Shown here in pieces: positions 1 to 6,472 of a DNA stretch of 41,050 bases. The stretch is from positions 1 to 41,050 of the IMG/VR virus record IMGVR_UViG_3300049893_000824. One strand, written 5' to 3'. The stretch comes from a virus. The notes beneath the pieces are model-generated. The model made no database searches. It saw nothing but the letters and a program-made list of their open reading frames with translations, and had not been told where the DNA came from. How positions within the stretch are numbered: the stretch's first letter is position 1; the number at the start of each line of letters is the position of its first letter. Made by a program: the position numbers and the translations under genes.

Positions 1-122
1 GAAGTATCATCCCGACAGACGAAGGCGGTCGGCGCCGTCCTGTCGGGGGGTGCCTTTCGCGTAGCGAAAGGGCGGGGGGCGGCAGCCCCCCCCCATACTC
101 GCCGGACCTCATCCGGCGAGGT
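1..122. repeat. Cluster of short inverted repeats at the left end
   Basis: This stretch is non-coding and consists almost entirely of small palindromes. Arms at 11-18 and 40-47 (CCCGACAG/CTGTCGGG) match over 8 bp. Arms at 53-60 and 64-71 (CCTTTCGC/GCGAAAGG) leave a 3-base loop. G- and C-runs at 74-80 and 85-91 pair around GGCA. Arms at 98-106 and 112-120 (CTCGCCGGA/TCCGGCGAG) leave a 5-base loop. None is followed by a T-tract on either strand, so I do not call terminators. The region lies downstream of the primase-helicase gene, which is read leftward. Its role is unknown; an origin, packaging site or RNA-processing region are all possible. Confidence 0.75.
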
Positions 123-174
123 GGTACTGGTACTGAGCATATATATATATAGGGGAAATCTCAGTACCAGTACC
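123..174. repeat. 15-bp perfect inverted repeat around an AT tract
   Basis: Arms 123-137 (GGTACTGGTACTGAG) and 160-174 are exact reverse complements over 15 bp. They flank a 22-base spacer containing an alternating AT run (139-151). Each arm is itself a direct repeat of GGTACT. It lies 16 bp past the stop codon of the primase-helicase gene. The lack of a T-run argues against a simple intrinsic terminator. An easily melted AT core between protein-binding-like arms next to a replication gene fits a replication origin or a regulator site. That reading is inference. Confidence 0.8.
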
Positions 175-190
175 GCTCATGTCCAAGGAA

Positions 191-2668
191 TCAGGGTGTT
201 TCTCCCTCGTCCTGACCCGTGGCATCCTTGTAGAGCTTCAACACCTTGCCACGCTCCGTCGGGAGATCGCACCCCTCCGGTCTGCGCTCCCCGGTGAGCA
301 GCCTGCAGAGCCCGTTGCCGCTCGTGATGCCATAATCTTTGATGATCTTGCGTGCCTCCTCCAGGCGGCCCTCCTCGGTCAGACCCTTGGGTTTGTACGC
401 GTCAAGATAGCTGCGATCCTTGTGCTGGGCGATCGTCCTCCTGTTGACCAGCCTTCTCAGCGCCTTGTTGAGGTCAGCCGCCTTTGGGTTGAACTTGCTC
501 TTGATCCTCACCCTAACCGCATCAAGGAGGACATCCGTCAAGATGCCGTCGAGTTTCGTTGCCTCGCTCTTCTGGAACACCTCAAGGATCGCGGTCTCAA
601 GGGCCTGGGATCGCTTCGCCTCTTCTTCCTCCAGGGCCTTATCCGCCTCGGCTTGCGAGGCCGGGACCAGGGCCGGGCCGACGAGCGGCTTCCCAGTCAT
701 CTTGTCCAGGATGGGCACCCCGAGCTTGGTCGTCCGGTTCTGCGGGAACTCTTGGATCTTGGCCGTCGAGATGATTCCGTCCTCTCGCTTCCCGTAGGAC
801 GACTTGAGCTGGGTCAGGTTGAGCATCTTGGACGAGTCCTCGGTGATCGTCAGGATCGAGTCGAAGCACGCCGTGAGGGCGGTGCTGCCGCGGACCCGGT
901 CCATGCCCGTGACTGGAACGCCACTCTGCATGGACTTGCCCGTGTGGTGGGTGGCTGCCCATGCGACGCCGTATTTGTCGCTGGCGTTCGCCAGGGCTCG
1001 AATGGCTGGCGTGACCACGGCCGAGTCGTTCTCGTTGGCCGAGCCCAGACAGATGCTCAGCGTGTCGAGGATGATGAGCGCCGGAAGTTGGCCGTGCTTG
1101 ATCTTATACTTGAGGATGAGCGTCTCGATCGAGGGGGCTCGCTTGACCTCGTCACCTAGTTCAGGTCCCCTGCTCACGATCTCCAGCGGGAACTTGCCCT
1201 TGCGTGGAAGCTTCGCGTAGGTCCTGTAGGCAGCGAGACGTCCGGTCCATGTCCTGTATTTCTCGGCCGAACAGATGAGCACGCCACCGGGCGTGGTCTT
1301 GAAGTTACGCCATGGCAACCCATGAGTGAGCGTCAAGGCGAACTCAGCCGCATGAAGCGACTTGCCAGCGCCGGGCGCCGCCACGAGTAGGGTGCAACCG
1401 CCCTTCGGGATCAGGTCCTGGATGACCCACTCGGTCTCGGGCAGTTGGTCGATCTTCTCCTCGTCGAACCATTCGCCGCCAAACGGATCCTGATCCGTGA
1501 GTGCAACGGACCGCAGGAGCTCCTCGATCGAACCGCCCGCGTGATAGGCCTGGATGATTCGCGCCTGCAGCGCCTCCGGGGTCTCTGGCGGCTTGGACTG
1601 GGGAGCCTTCGGCACAATCTCGTGGCCCGGCGCCATCGGCGGGTAGGCTGGCTCGACGCGCTCCTGCGCCTTGAGTTCGCGCTCCTGCTCCTCCTCATAC
1701 TCGCGGATCGCGTCGCGCTCGGCCTGATCGTCCGGGTCCGGCGGCGGCTCCATGGGCAGGAGTTGCGTCGCCTCGACAAGTTCGAGCAGCTTGTCGAACG
1801 TGCCGCCATTGGCGAGCCAGTCCACAACGTCGCCACCCTTGGGCAGGCCGGGCAGCCTCAGCACACTCACGCTCTTCACCCGGGCGAGCCGCAGCGCCTC
1901 GATCACGTCGCGGCAATAGTCCTCGCCCGGCTCGTCGTTGTCCGGCAGGATGCAGATGTTGGCGCCCGCGAGCGGCGCCCAGTTGGTCTTGCGTGCGGCC
2001 TTGGCCCCGCCGGACGATGTCACGGCGAGCAGGCCGATCTCGGCCAGTGCCTCGGCGCACTTCTCGCCCTCGACCACGAACACGTTGCGATACTTCGGGT
2101 CGGTGCGCGATAGCTCGAACAGGTTGTAGATCGGTCGCGGCTCAGGCATGGCGCCAAGGACCACCTTGCTGCCTTCGTTGAACAGCGGCCTGTAGGTCTT
2201 CTCGCCGTTCCACAGTTGAATCCGCAGCACGGTGCCAACGTCGTAGCCGGACTCGTTGCGATAGGTGTAGCAGCCGGTGACCTTGCCGGTCCGCGAGTAT
2301 CTGGCGATCGCTGCGTTCAGGTCAGGGAACTCCTCGGGCTTGGACTTGGGTTCAGGGGTGCCGTAGCTCAGCTTGGAGGCGCCCGGACCACGCGACGGGA
2401 TCCTCGGGCTCGGAAGCGCATAGATCCGAGGGACGCCTCCGGTCAACCGGTCGATGGCGCCAAGCACTGCCTCCTGGCTGCACCCGGCGAAGCAGTGCGC
2501 TACGTAGCCGCGCTTCGTGTCGGGGGCCCGCTTGATCGACAGCGACGGGTTGTTGTCGTCGTGCGCAGGACAGCAAGCCATGCGCGAGTCGCCGTCGCCG
2601 CGGACGCCGCTGAGATGCGAGAGAACCAGGTCGAACTGGTCGTGGAAGGAAGCAGAGATTCCGGTCAT
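191..2668 (-). CDS. Primase-helicase (zinc motif, TOPRIM, RecA-like ATPase)
   Basis: This 825-residue protein probably makes primers and unwinds DNA at the phage fork. An N-terminal zinc motif of the phage primase type is visible (C33-P-A-H36-D-D, then H58-C-F-A-G-C63). A TOPRIM fold follows with VEGEK at 199-203 and PDNDEPG at 242-248, giving the catalytic Glu and DxD. After an acidic, proline-containing linker comes a RecA/RepA-like ATPase with Walker A APGAGKS at 431-437 and Walker B LIILD at about 531-535, then a THHTGK segment. A GTG-started extension to 2854 is open but reads through two hairpin/terminator structures and has no family-like sequence. I therefore start at ATG 2668, just before the conserved region. 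The ribosome site is weak. No polymerase gene accompanies it, so host polymerase is probably used. Confidence 0.88.
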   Translation of the reverse strand: MTGISASFHDQFDLVLSHLSGVRGDGDSRMACCPAHDDNNPSLSIKRAPDTKRGYVAHCFAGCSQEAVLGAIDRLTGGVPRIYALPSPRIPSRGPGASKLSYGTPEPKSKPEEFPDLNAAIARYSRTGKVTGCYTYRNESGYDVGTVLRIQLWNGEKTYRPLFNEGSKVVLGAMPEPRPIYNLFELSRTDPKYRNVFVVEGEKCAEALAEIGLLAVTSSGGAKAARKTNWAPLAGANICILPDNDEPGEDYCRDVIEALRLARVKSVSVLRLPGLPKGGDVVDWLANGGTFDKLLELVEATQLLPMEPPPDPDDQAERDAIREYEEEQERELKAQERVEPAYPPMAPGHEIVPKAPQSKPPETPEALQARIIQAYHAGGSIEELLRSVALTDQDPFGGEWFDEEKIDQLPETEWVIQDLIPKGGCTLLVAAPGAGKSLHAAEFALTLTHGLPWRNFKTTPGGVLICSAEKYRTWTGRLAAYRTYAKLPRKGKFPLEIVSRGPELGDEVKRAPSIETLILKYKIKHGQLPALIILDTLSICLGSANENDSAVVTPAIRALANASDKYGVAWAATHHTGKSMQSGVPVTGMDRVRGSTALTACFDSILTITEDSSKMLNLTQLKSSYGKREDGIISTAKIQEFPQNRTTKLGVPILDKMTGKPLVGPALVPASQAEADKALEEEEAKRSQALETAILEVFQKSEATKLDGILTDVLLDAVRVRIKSKFNPKAADLNKALRRLVNRRTIAQHKDRSYLDAYKPKGLTEEGRLEEARKIIKDYGITSGNGLCRLLTGERRPEGCDLPTERGKVLKLYKDATGQDEGETP

Positions 2669-2675
2669 GAGAGGC

Positions 2676-2703
2676 TTGCGACGCCAGGGTTCTCTGCTAC
2701 ACT
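2676..2703 (+). promoter_or_regulatory. Putative sigma70-like promoter, unit 1
   Basis: TTGCGA (2676-2681) and TACACT (2698-2703) are separated by 16 bp and match four of six consensus bases each. It points right, opposite to the primase gene, and lies 35 bp before the first terminator hairpin. The match is only moderate, so the position in front of a terminator is the main support. Confidence 0.35.
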
Positions 2704-2709
2704 GCACAA

Positions 2710-2783
2710 GCACGAGTCTTGTAGCTTGCAGTGCACCAGAGCCCCGGCAGGGCGTCGAATATCCGGCCGGGGCTCTTCTCTTT
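2710..2783 (+). ncRNA. Candidate small RNA 1, antisense to the primase leader
   Basis: Transcription from the promoter-like sequence at 2676-2703 would start near 2710 and stop at the terminator ending near 2783, giving an RNA of about 74 nt. It contains TTGTAGCTT at 2719-2727, which recurs in the second unit. The DNA at 2700-2733 can also fold (CACTGCA/TGCAGTG plus CAAG/CTTG with a bulge). It could act on the primase mRNA leader, which it overlaps in antisense, or in trans. The layout recalls lambda oop RNA beside replication genes, but no sequence similarity is claimed. Confidence 0.35.
2738..2783 (+). terminator. Intrinsic terminator, plus strand, unit 1
   Basis: A perfect 10-bp stem AGAGCCCCGG (2738-2747) / CCGGGGCTCT (2767-2776) is followed by TCTCTTT. 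No T-run lies on the other side, so it should act rightward. No plus-strand protein gene precedes it. Confidence 0.65.
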
Positions 2784-2818
2784 ACCGCGGCCCCCGGCCC
2801 GGGACAAGAGCCCCAGCC

Positions 2819-2847
2819 TTGACCGAGACCGCATCCGCCTGCATCAT
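2819..2847 (+). promoter_or_regulatory. Putative sigma70-like promoter, unit 2
   Basis: TTGACC (2819-2824, five of six consensus bases) and CATCAT (2842-2847, four of six) are separated by 17 bp. It points right and lies 30 bp before the second terminator hairpin, copying the arrangement of unit 1. Confidence 0.4.
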
Positions 2848-2853
2848 CCCCCA

Positions 2854-2917
2854 CGGCTTGGAGATGATAGAGGGCTCCCCCACTAGGGTTTGTAGCTTTG
2901 CCTAGTGGGGGCTTTTT
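2854..2917 (+). ncRNA. Candidate small RNA 2, antisense to the primase upstream region
   Basis: Transcription from the promoter-like sequence at 2819-2847 would give an RNA of about 64 nt ending at the strong terminator at 2877-2917. The nonamer TTGTAGCTT recurs here at 2890-2898, in the loop of the terminator hairpin, where it would be exposed for base pairing. Repetition of the same promoter, nonamer and terminator plan within 240 bp is the main evidence. Confidence 0.4.
2877..2917 (+). terminator. Strong intrinsic terminator, plus strand, unit 2
   Basis: A perfect 11-bp stem, CCCCCACTAGG (2877-2887) pairing with 2901-2911, has a 13-base loop and is followed by CTTTTTCTC. This is a textbook rightward terminator. 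On the minus strand the hairpin lacks a T-run. Confidence 0.8.
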
Positions 2918-3133
2918 CTCGCATCCCGCGGAGAATCGCTCTGGCCGAGCGCGCGCGATAGCGCTGTGCGAGGATGGACTGCCCCAAGGAGCCTACCCTG
3001 ATCGCGGCAGCCGTTGGGGTGGACTGCCGCGACGCTGGTTCTTCGCCGATGGTCAGTCGGCGCGGCGCGCGATGAAGCTCCGTCACAGGTGGGGGCGCGC
3101 CACCAGCAGCCCCTCGGGGCGTCCGGTGTTCGA

Positions 3134-3484
3134 TCAGTCGCTCTCAGGGTGGGGCAGCTTCTTCGCCGCCTTCGGCGCGTTAGCCGCATCAGCCCTGGCT
3201 AGCTCCAGGTTGAGTTCCAAATGGATCTGCTCGTATCGAGCACGCGACCGCGCGCGCATACAGAGCAAGCATCCGCCGCCATGCACGTAGCGGATATCCG
3301 TGTCGCAGGTTCGGCACTTCTTGTTGCTGCGATAGACACGGTGCCCGGCCCGAGCAGCACGCAGCTTCGCGCTGCGAGCGCCTTCGGTCGGCTCCTGCTG
3401 GATCAGGTCGTGGTCGTAGAGGTTGATTGACTTGCCGCGATAGAGCGCGCGCATCGCGTTCTTCGCCCTGAGATGGTGACTCAC
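3134..3484 (-). CDS. Small zinc-ribbon protein, unknown function
   Basis: The product has 116 residues. Two CxxC pairs (CRTC and CLLC, about 17 residues apart) in its middle suggest a structural zinc site, followed by basic residues and a helical, charged tail. I choose the GTG at 3484 because it overlaps the stop of the preceding gene (GTGA) and has GGGAGA about 8 bases upstream, a typical coupled start. An open frame continues upstream to 3748, but its translation is a shadow of the neighbouring gene. It belongs to the leftward replication operon. The zinc pattern resembles that of phage HNH/endonuclease VII-type proteins, but I see no catalytic histidine motif, so no activity is assigned. 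Confidence 0.65.
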   Translation of the reverse strand: MSHHLRAKNAMRALYRGKSINLYDHDLIQQEPTEGARSAKLRAARAGHRVYRSNKKCRTCDTDIRYVHGGGCLLCMRARSRARYEQIHLELNLELARADAANAPKAAKKLPHPESD

Positions 3485-3804
3485 AGGATCTTCTCCCAGC
3501 GGCCTGACTTGATGGTGCCGTCGCGATAGCGCAGCTCCTTGAGTCGCGCATCGAGACACGCATCGAGCGGCAGGCCGAGTTGCTCGCTCGATGCCGTGAG
3601 CAGGATCAGTATGTCCGCGATCGCCTTCGCTACGCGCTCCGGCCTGCGCAGCGCCACGTTCGCTTCGAGTCGCGCCATGCGCGTCACGAGCTGGTAGTGC
3701 TTCTCGACGAGCGATGTCTTGTGGACTAGCTCGCGCGCGTCGAGCCACGCCCTGGCGCGTTGCCAGAGCGGAGGCTCGACTTCCTTAGCTTTGCGCGATG
3801 CCAT
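3481..3804 (-). CDS. MazG-like protein (putative)
   Basis: The product has 107 residues and is mostly helical. The segment AKAIADILILLTASSEQLGL followed by a run ending in a DARLKELRYRDG-like stretch resembles the second half of MazG-type nucleotide pyrophosphohydrolases, where an ExxD-like helix and a helical pair form the fold. The full metal-binding ExxE..ExxD signature is not clear, so the enzyme may be divergent or the likeness structural only. MazG proteins hydrolyse NTPs or (p)ppGpp and are common in phages. It begins two bases after the SSB-like gene and overlaps the next gene by four bases, so it is co-transcribed with the replication genes. Confidence 0.45.
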   Translation of the reverse strand: MASRKAKEVEPPLWQRARAWLDARELVHKTSLVEKHYQLVTRMARLEANVALRRPERVAKAIADILILLTASSEQLGLPLDACLDARLKELRYRDGTIKSGRWEKIL

Positions 3805-3806
3805 GA

Positions 3807-4070
3807 TCAGAACGGCAGCGCAGGATCGTCACTCGCGGCAGGCACGCGCGGACCCTTATCGTCGCGCGGCTCGAAGCACGAGATCATCACGCTGTCCGAG
3901 CCCTCCTTGAAGGGAAGCCCGGCGAGGTTGATCGCACGCTGCAGCACGAGGAACATGCCGCCCTGCTCGCCCTCGAAGGCGGCGCCGATGTTCAAGTAGC
4001 GCTTCTTGGTCTCGCCGCCCTTCTGGTAGGTGCCGGTGACTGCAACTAGGTCGTAGAGTTTCTTAGCCAT
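3807..4070 (-). CDS. Putative phage single-stranded DNA-binding protein
   Basis: The product has 87 residues. It opens with MAKKLYDLVAVTGTYQKGGE, a beta-strand pattern seen in short phage proteins annotated as SSB-like, and ends in an acidic, hydrophobic tip (DDPALPF). That tip resembles the C-terminal protein-interaction tail of bacterial SSB (DDDIPF). The body could form a small OB-like barrel, but this is inference from strand pattern and tip. It overlaps the RusA gene by eight bases and stands among recombination genes, which fits a role in coating single strands for the annealing protein and primase. Confidence 0.5.
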   Translation of the reverse strand: MAKKLYDLVAVTGTYQKGGETKKRYLNIGAAFEGEQGGMFLVLQRAINLAGLPFKEGSDSVMISCFEPRDDKGPRVPAASDDPALPF

Positions 4071-4620
4071 CTTCGTTCTCGGTTGTGGTGGGTTCGCCCG
4101 CGGGTTCAGCCGGGGCTTCGTTGGTTGCGATGGACACGGTCACCCTCACCGCGCCACCTTCGGCGGGCCGCGACGCAAGACGCGCCGAGACCACGCAGAA
4201 TCGTTTATCATTGATCGCCATGCAGTCAGCCAGGGCGTCGATGCCAGACTTCATCCGGCCGACGAGGTTGTCTACGTCGTAGCTCCGGCGCGATGGCGCC
4301 GCGAACACGAGGCCAAGCCAGAGCGCTCGCCCGCTATCGCGCAAGGCCTTCACGATGGCGACCGTGTCCGCCGAGCCAGCCATCTGTTCCAGCACGGCAG
4401 CGCGCACTCGCGCCTTTGCGCGGATGATCGCGTTGGCACGGGTGCGGTAATGGATCGCCGCGTTCGGGCTCAACTCGATTGCGGGCCACGGTAGGTCAAA
4501 CCAGACCGAGGGCGCCCCGGATTCTCGGTCGAGCAGATTGCCCTGGGCCGTGAGCCTGAGTAGGTCTACCGCCGCGAAATACTTCGACGGCACCGGCTGT
4601 GGCGTAGGGCGCTTTCTCAT
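4063..4620 (-). CDS. rusA: RusA-family Holliday junction resolvase
   Basis: The product has 185 residues; RusA proteins are usually about 120-150, so this one has extra N- and C-terminal tails. The family core is clear: LSPNAAIHYR at about 51-60, then SYDVDN at 113-118 supplying the metal-binding aspartates, followed by K124, D128 and IND at about 136-138. RusA cuts four-way junctions symmetrically, which in phages resolves recombination and replication intermediates before packaging. It is the first gene of the leftward operon, and a sigma70-like promoter lies directly upstream. The C-terminal 25 residues are rich in Glu, Pro and Thr and look disordered. Confidence 0.85.
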   Translation of the reverse strand: MRKRPTPQPVPSKYFAAVDLLRLTAQGNLLDRESGAPSVWFDLPWPAIELSPNAAIHYRTRANAIIRAKARVRAAVLEQMAGSADTVAIVKALRDSGRALWLGLVFAAPSRRSYDVDNLVGRMKSGIDALADCMAINDKRFCVVSARLASRPAEGGAVRVTVSIATNEAPAEPAGEPTTTENEDG

Positions 4621-4630
4621 GTGCTCGTGG

Positions 4631-4660
4631 ATTCTAGTGGGGGATCGACTTCCGAAACAA
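4631..4660 (-). promoter_or_regulatory. Putative promoter of the leftward replication operon
   Basis: On the minus strand TTGTTT (4655-4660) and TAGAAT (4631-4636) are separated by 18 bp. TAGAAT matches five of six -10 bases. It lies directly upstream of the resolvase start at 4620, so the untranslated leader would be very short. A palindrome at 4660-4676 adjoins its -35 element. Confidence 0.4.
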
Positions 4661-4676
4661 CTTTTCTAGAGAAAGT
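4660..4676. promoter_or_regulatory. Operator-like palindrome with TCTAGA core
   Basis: The sequence ACTTTTCTAGAGAAAGT is a near-perfect palindrome centred on TCTAGA, with one mismatched pair. It lies between the divergent leftward (4620) and rightward (4727) operons. The nonamer TCTAGAGAA recurs at 39312-39320 in the other clear intergenic promoter region. A repressor or activator site is inferred. Confidence 0.4.
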
Positions 4677-4726
4677 AGTAGTGCAACGGAACCGATAGGG
4701 TAGTGTCACCCGTCCGAGGAATCCCC

Positions 4727-5011
4727 ATGAAAAAGCTCCACAATCATCCGCAGCCCGTGCAAGGCTGCCTCCGTTGCACCGCCGAACGGCTCAACCAGAT
4801 GCTCATCTGGGAGCCGCTACTCGTACGCAATGCGTGCGACCCTGTGACGGCACGCGCGTCGCGCGTTCACGGCTTTCTGGTTCGCGGCCCGTTCCTCACA
4901 GCGATCACCCGCGACGGGATGATCTCCGCGAGCGAGGCCACGTTCTTTCGCCTCGGCTCGGACACGCCGCTCGACATCCACAAGATGTCATCTCAGCAGG
5001 AGGACGTCTGA
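4727..5011 (+). CDS. Small zinc-finger-like protein, unknown function
   Basis: The product has 94 residues. The N-terminus, MKKLHNHPQPVQGCLRCTAE, offers His and Cys residues (H-x-H, C-x2-C) that could bind zinc. The rest shows no family I recognise. I choose the ATG at 4727 because GAGGAA lies seven bases upstream; a GTG at 4703 is in frame but has no ribosome site. It is the first gene of the only rightward operon and ends one base before the exonuclease gene, so the two are probably coupled. A regulatory or accessory role in recombination is possible but not shown. Confidence 0.65.
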   Translation: MKKLHNHPQPVQGCLRCTAERLNQMLIWEPLLVRNACDPVTARASRVHGFLVRGPFLTAITRDGMISASEATFFRLGSDTPLDIHKMSSQQEDV

Positions 5012-5012
5012 G

Positions 5013-5819
5013 ATGAGCAGCGCCTTCCGCGACACGCTCGCCTCGACCGGCTCGGGCGGGCACTGGTACGACTTCCGCGGCGAGCGCATCGACACGGTGC
5101 TCTCGACCAAGGGCGTGCCAATCAAGCCGACCGTAGTCCATGCGCGCAAGCTCGACTTGGCGCCGGGCGTCACGACCATCCTCAAGGCAGCAAACCGCGA
5201 GGCGATCAACAGCTATCGCGAGGGCCAGATCCTCGCCGCCGTCAAGCGTCTGCCGCAGCGTCCGACCGAGCCCGATGCCGACTGGTTCGCTCGCGTGATC
5301 GAGGGTAGCAAGGAGCACGCGAGCAGCGCCGCCGACTTCGGCAGCGAGTTGCACGCGCGCGTCGAGGCTGGCCTCGGCGACCCGGTCAACGAGGACGTGA
5401 TCGTGACCGCCGTGGCAGCCGAACTCGATCGCGTGATCCCGGGCAGCCGGTTCGACTGGCGCATGGAAGTGCCCGCAGTCTCGCCCTATGGCTACGCCAC
5501 GCGCGCAGACCTGTGGCACCCGGGATCCCGCTTCCTCGTGGACATCAAGACCAAGGTTGGCCCGCTCGACGAGCAGGCGATCTGGGCCGATCACCCGATG
5601 CAGCTCGCCGCGACCGCGGCAGCACTGCTGTCATCCGTGCCGCCGACCGACTGCCGTCACGCGATCCTGTTCCTGCGCCGCGACCAAGTCGAGGCCCGAC
5701 TCGTCGAGGTGCCAACCGAGGACATTGCCACCGGCTGGTCCTGCTTCAAACACCTGCTCGCGTTCTGGCAACTGCGCAACCGCGCGCGGCCATCGTGGGC
5801 GCAACCGATTCCCTTCTGA
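5013..5819 (+). CDS. PD-(D/E)XK exonuclease (RecB/lambda-exo type)
   Basis: The product has 268 residues. The nuclease core is visible: a helix containing H114 (SELHARVE), then RADLWHP with D166, and VDIKTK with D177 and K179, giving the D-x(10)-D-x-K pattern of the PD-(D/E)XK fold. A later Q197 (HPMQLAA) matches the QxxxY-like motif of Cas4/RecB nucleases. It would degrade one strand of duplex DNA from an end to expose a 3' tail for the ERF annealing protein encoded next. An AGGAGG-like ribosome site precedes the ATG. The pair resembles lambda Exo/Beta in role, not in sequence. Confidence 0.8.
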   Translation: MSSAFRDTLASTGSGGHWYDFRGERIDTVLSTKGVPIKPTVVHARKLDLAPGVTTILKAANREAINSYREGQILAAVKRLPQRPTEPDADWFARVIEGSKEHASSAADFGSELHARVEAGLGDPVNEDVIVTAVAAELDRVIPGSRFDWRMEVPAVSPYGYATRADLWHPGSRFLVDIKTKVGPLDEQAIWADHPMQLAATAAALLSSVPPTDCRHAILFLRRDQVEARLVEVPTEDIATGWSCFKHLLAFWQLRNRARPSWAQPIPF

Positions 5820-5848
5820 TCCTAAGTCCAACCAACTGAAAGCTAGCC

Positions 5849-6472
5849 ATGAAGAACATCATCACCGCACTTGCCGCCGCTCGCTCCGAGATGGCGTCCC
5901 CCAAGAAGTCCGCCAACAACCCAGCCTTCCGCAGCAAGTTCGCTGACCTTGCCGCGATCCTCGAAGTCACCGAGCCGGTGCTCGGCAAGAACGGACTTGT
6001 CGTTACGCAGACCATCCGCGTCGATGGCGAGCACCACCTGCTCGACACGACTCTGTGGCACACGTCCGGCGAGAGCCTCGTCAGCACCGCCCTGCTGGAG
6101 CCTGAGAAGTGCACGCTCCAGGGACTCGGCTCGGCTATCACCTACCTGCGTCGTTACCAACTGCAGGCGCTGCTCTGCCTCGCCGCAGAGGATGACGACG
6201 GCAACGCAGCCTCAGGGGCGCCGAAGACGACGCCGACCCAGCGCGTCGAGCGCGCGCCAGCGCCCGCGCCAGCAACACCAAGCGAGCCAGCCTCGGCGGC
6301 GGCCCTTGCCATGATCGAGGCGATCGCGAAGGCGACCGACCTTCCCACGCTGACCAAGATCGTGGCGCCGCTGTCCGACGCTCAAGGCGAACTCGCGAAG
6401 ACCCTGTCGGCCAGTGACAAGTCGCATATCCGCACCGCGTTCGTCGCGCGCCGCGGGGAGGTCGCACAGTGA
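5849..6472 (+). CDS. erf: ERF-family single-strand annealing protein
   Basis: The product has 207 residues. Residues 1-120 carry the ERF family pattern: NNPAFRSKFADLAAILE at about 23-39, NGLVVTQ at about 48-54, and QGLGSAITYLRRYQLQALLC at 91-110 followed by AAEDDDGN. An Ala/Pro/Thr linker follows (about 122-155), then a small helical C-terminal domain (about 157-207). ERF proteins anneal complementary single strands and promote genome circularisation or concatemer formation, as in phage P22. The neighbouring exonuclease probably supplies the single strands. The C-terminal domain is repeated as the next gene. Confidence 0.88.
   Translation: MKNIITALAAARSEMASPKKSANNPAFRSKFADLAAILEVTEPVLGKNGLVVTQTIRVDGEHHLLDTTLWHTSGESLVSTALLEPEKCTLQGLGSAITYLRRYQLQALLCLAAEDDDGNAASGAPKTTPTQRVERAPAPAPATPSEPASAAALAMIEAIAKATDLPTLTKIVAPLSDAQGELAKTLSASDKSHIRTAFVARRGEVAQ

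Larger units (their letters stand above)
2669..3133. other. 465-bp non-coding region upstream of the primase gene
   Basis: No convincing protein gene is visible on either strand; the open frames here have arginine-rich, shadow-like translations. The left part (2676-2917) contains two plus-strand units, each a sigma70-like promoter, a folded stretch and an intrinsic terminator, listed separately. A weak minus-strand promoter for the primase gene may exist: TTGTCC, 17 bases, TAAAGA, reading leftward at about 2778-2806. In 2918-3133 I see nothing beyond GC-rich sequence. Confidence 0.6.

Noticed and set aside
11-120. Left-end hairpins as intrinsic terminators
   Set aside because: No T-run follows any of the stems on either strand.
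179-1159. Plus-strand open frame of 326 codons over the primase gene
   Set aside because: It is antisense to a gene with clear helicase motifs and lacks any recognisable protein pattern.
2669-2854. GTG-started N-terminal extension of the primase-helicase
   Set aside because: It crosses the terminator hairpin at 2738-2776 and has no conserved sequence; the family pattern begins after the ATG at 2668.
2902-3189. Small minus-strand gene between the zinc-ribbon and primase genes
   Set aside because: The translation is Arg-rich and shadow-like, and it reads across the strong terminator hairpin region without a ribosome site.
4634-4643. CTAGTGGGGG shared with the terminator stem at 2902-2911
   Set aside because: A ten-base match in a G-rich context can occur by chance, and the two sites have different roles (a promoter region and a terminator).
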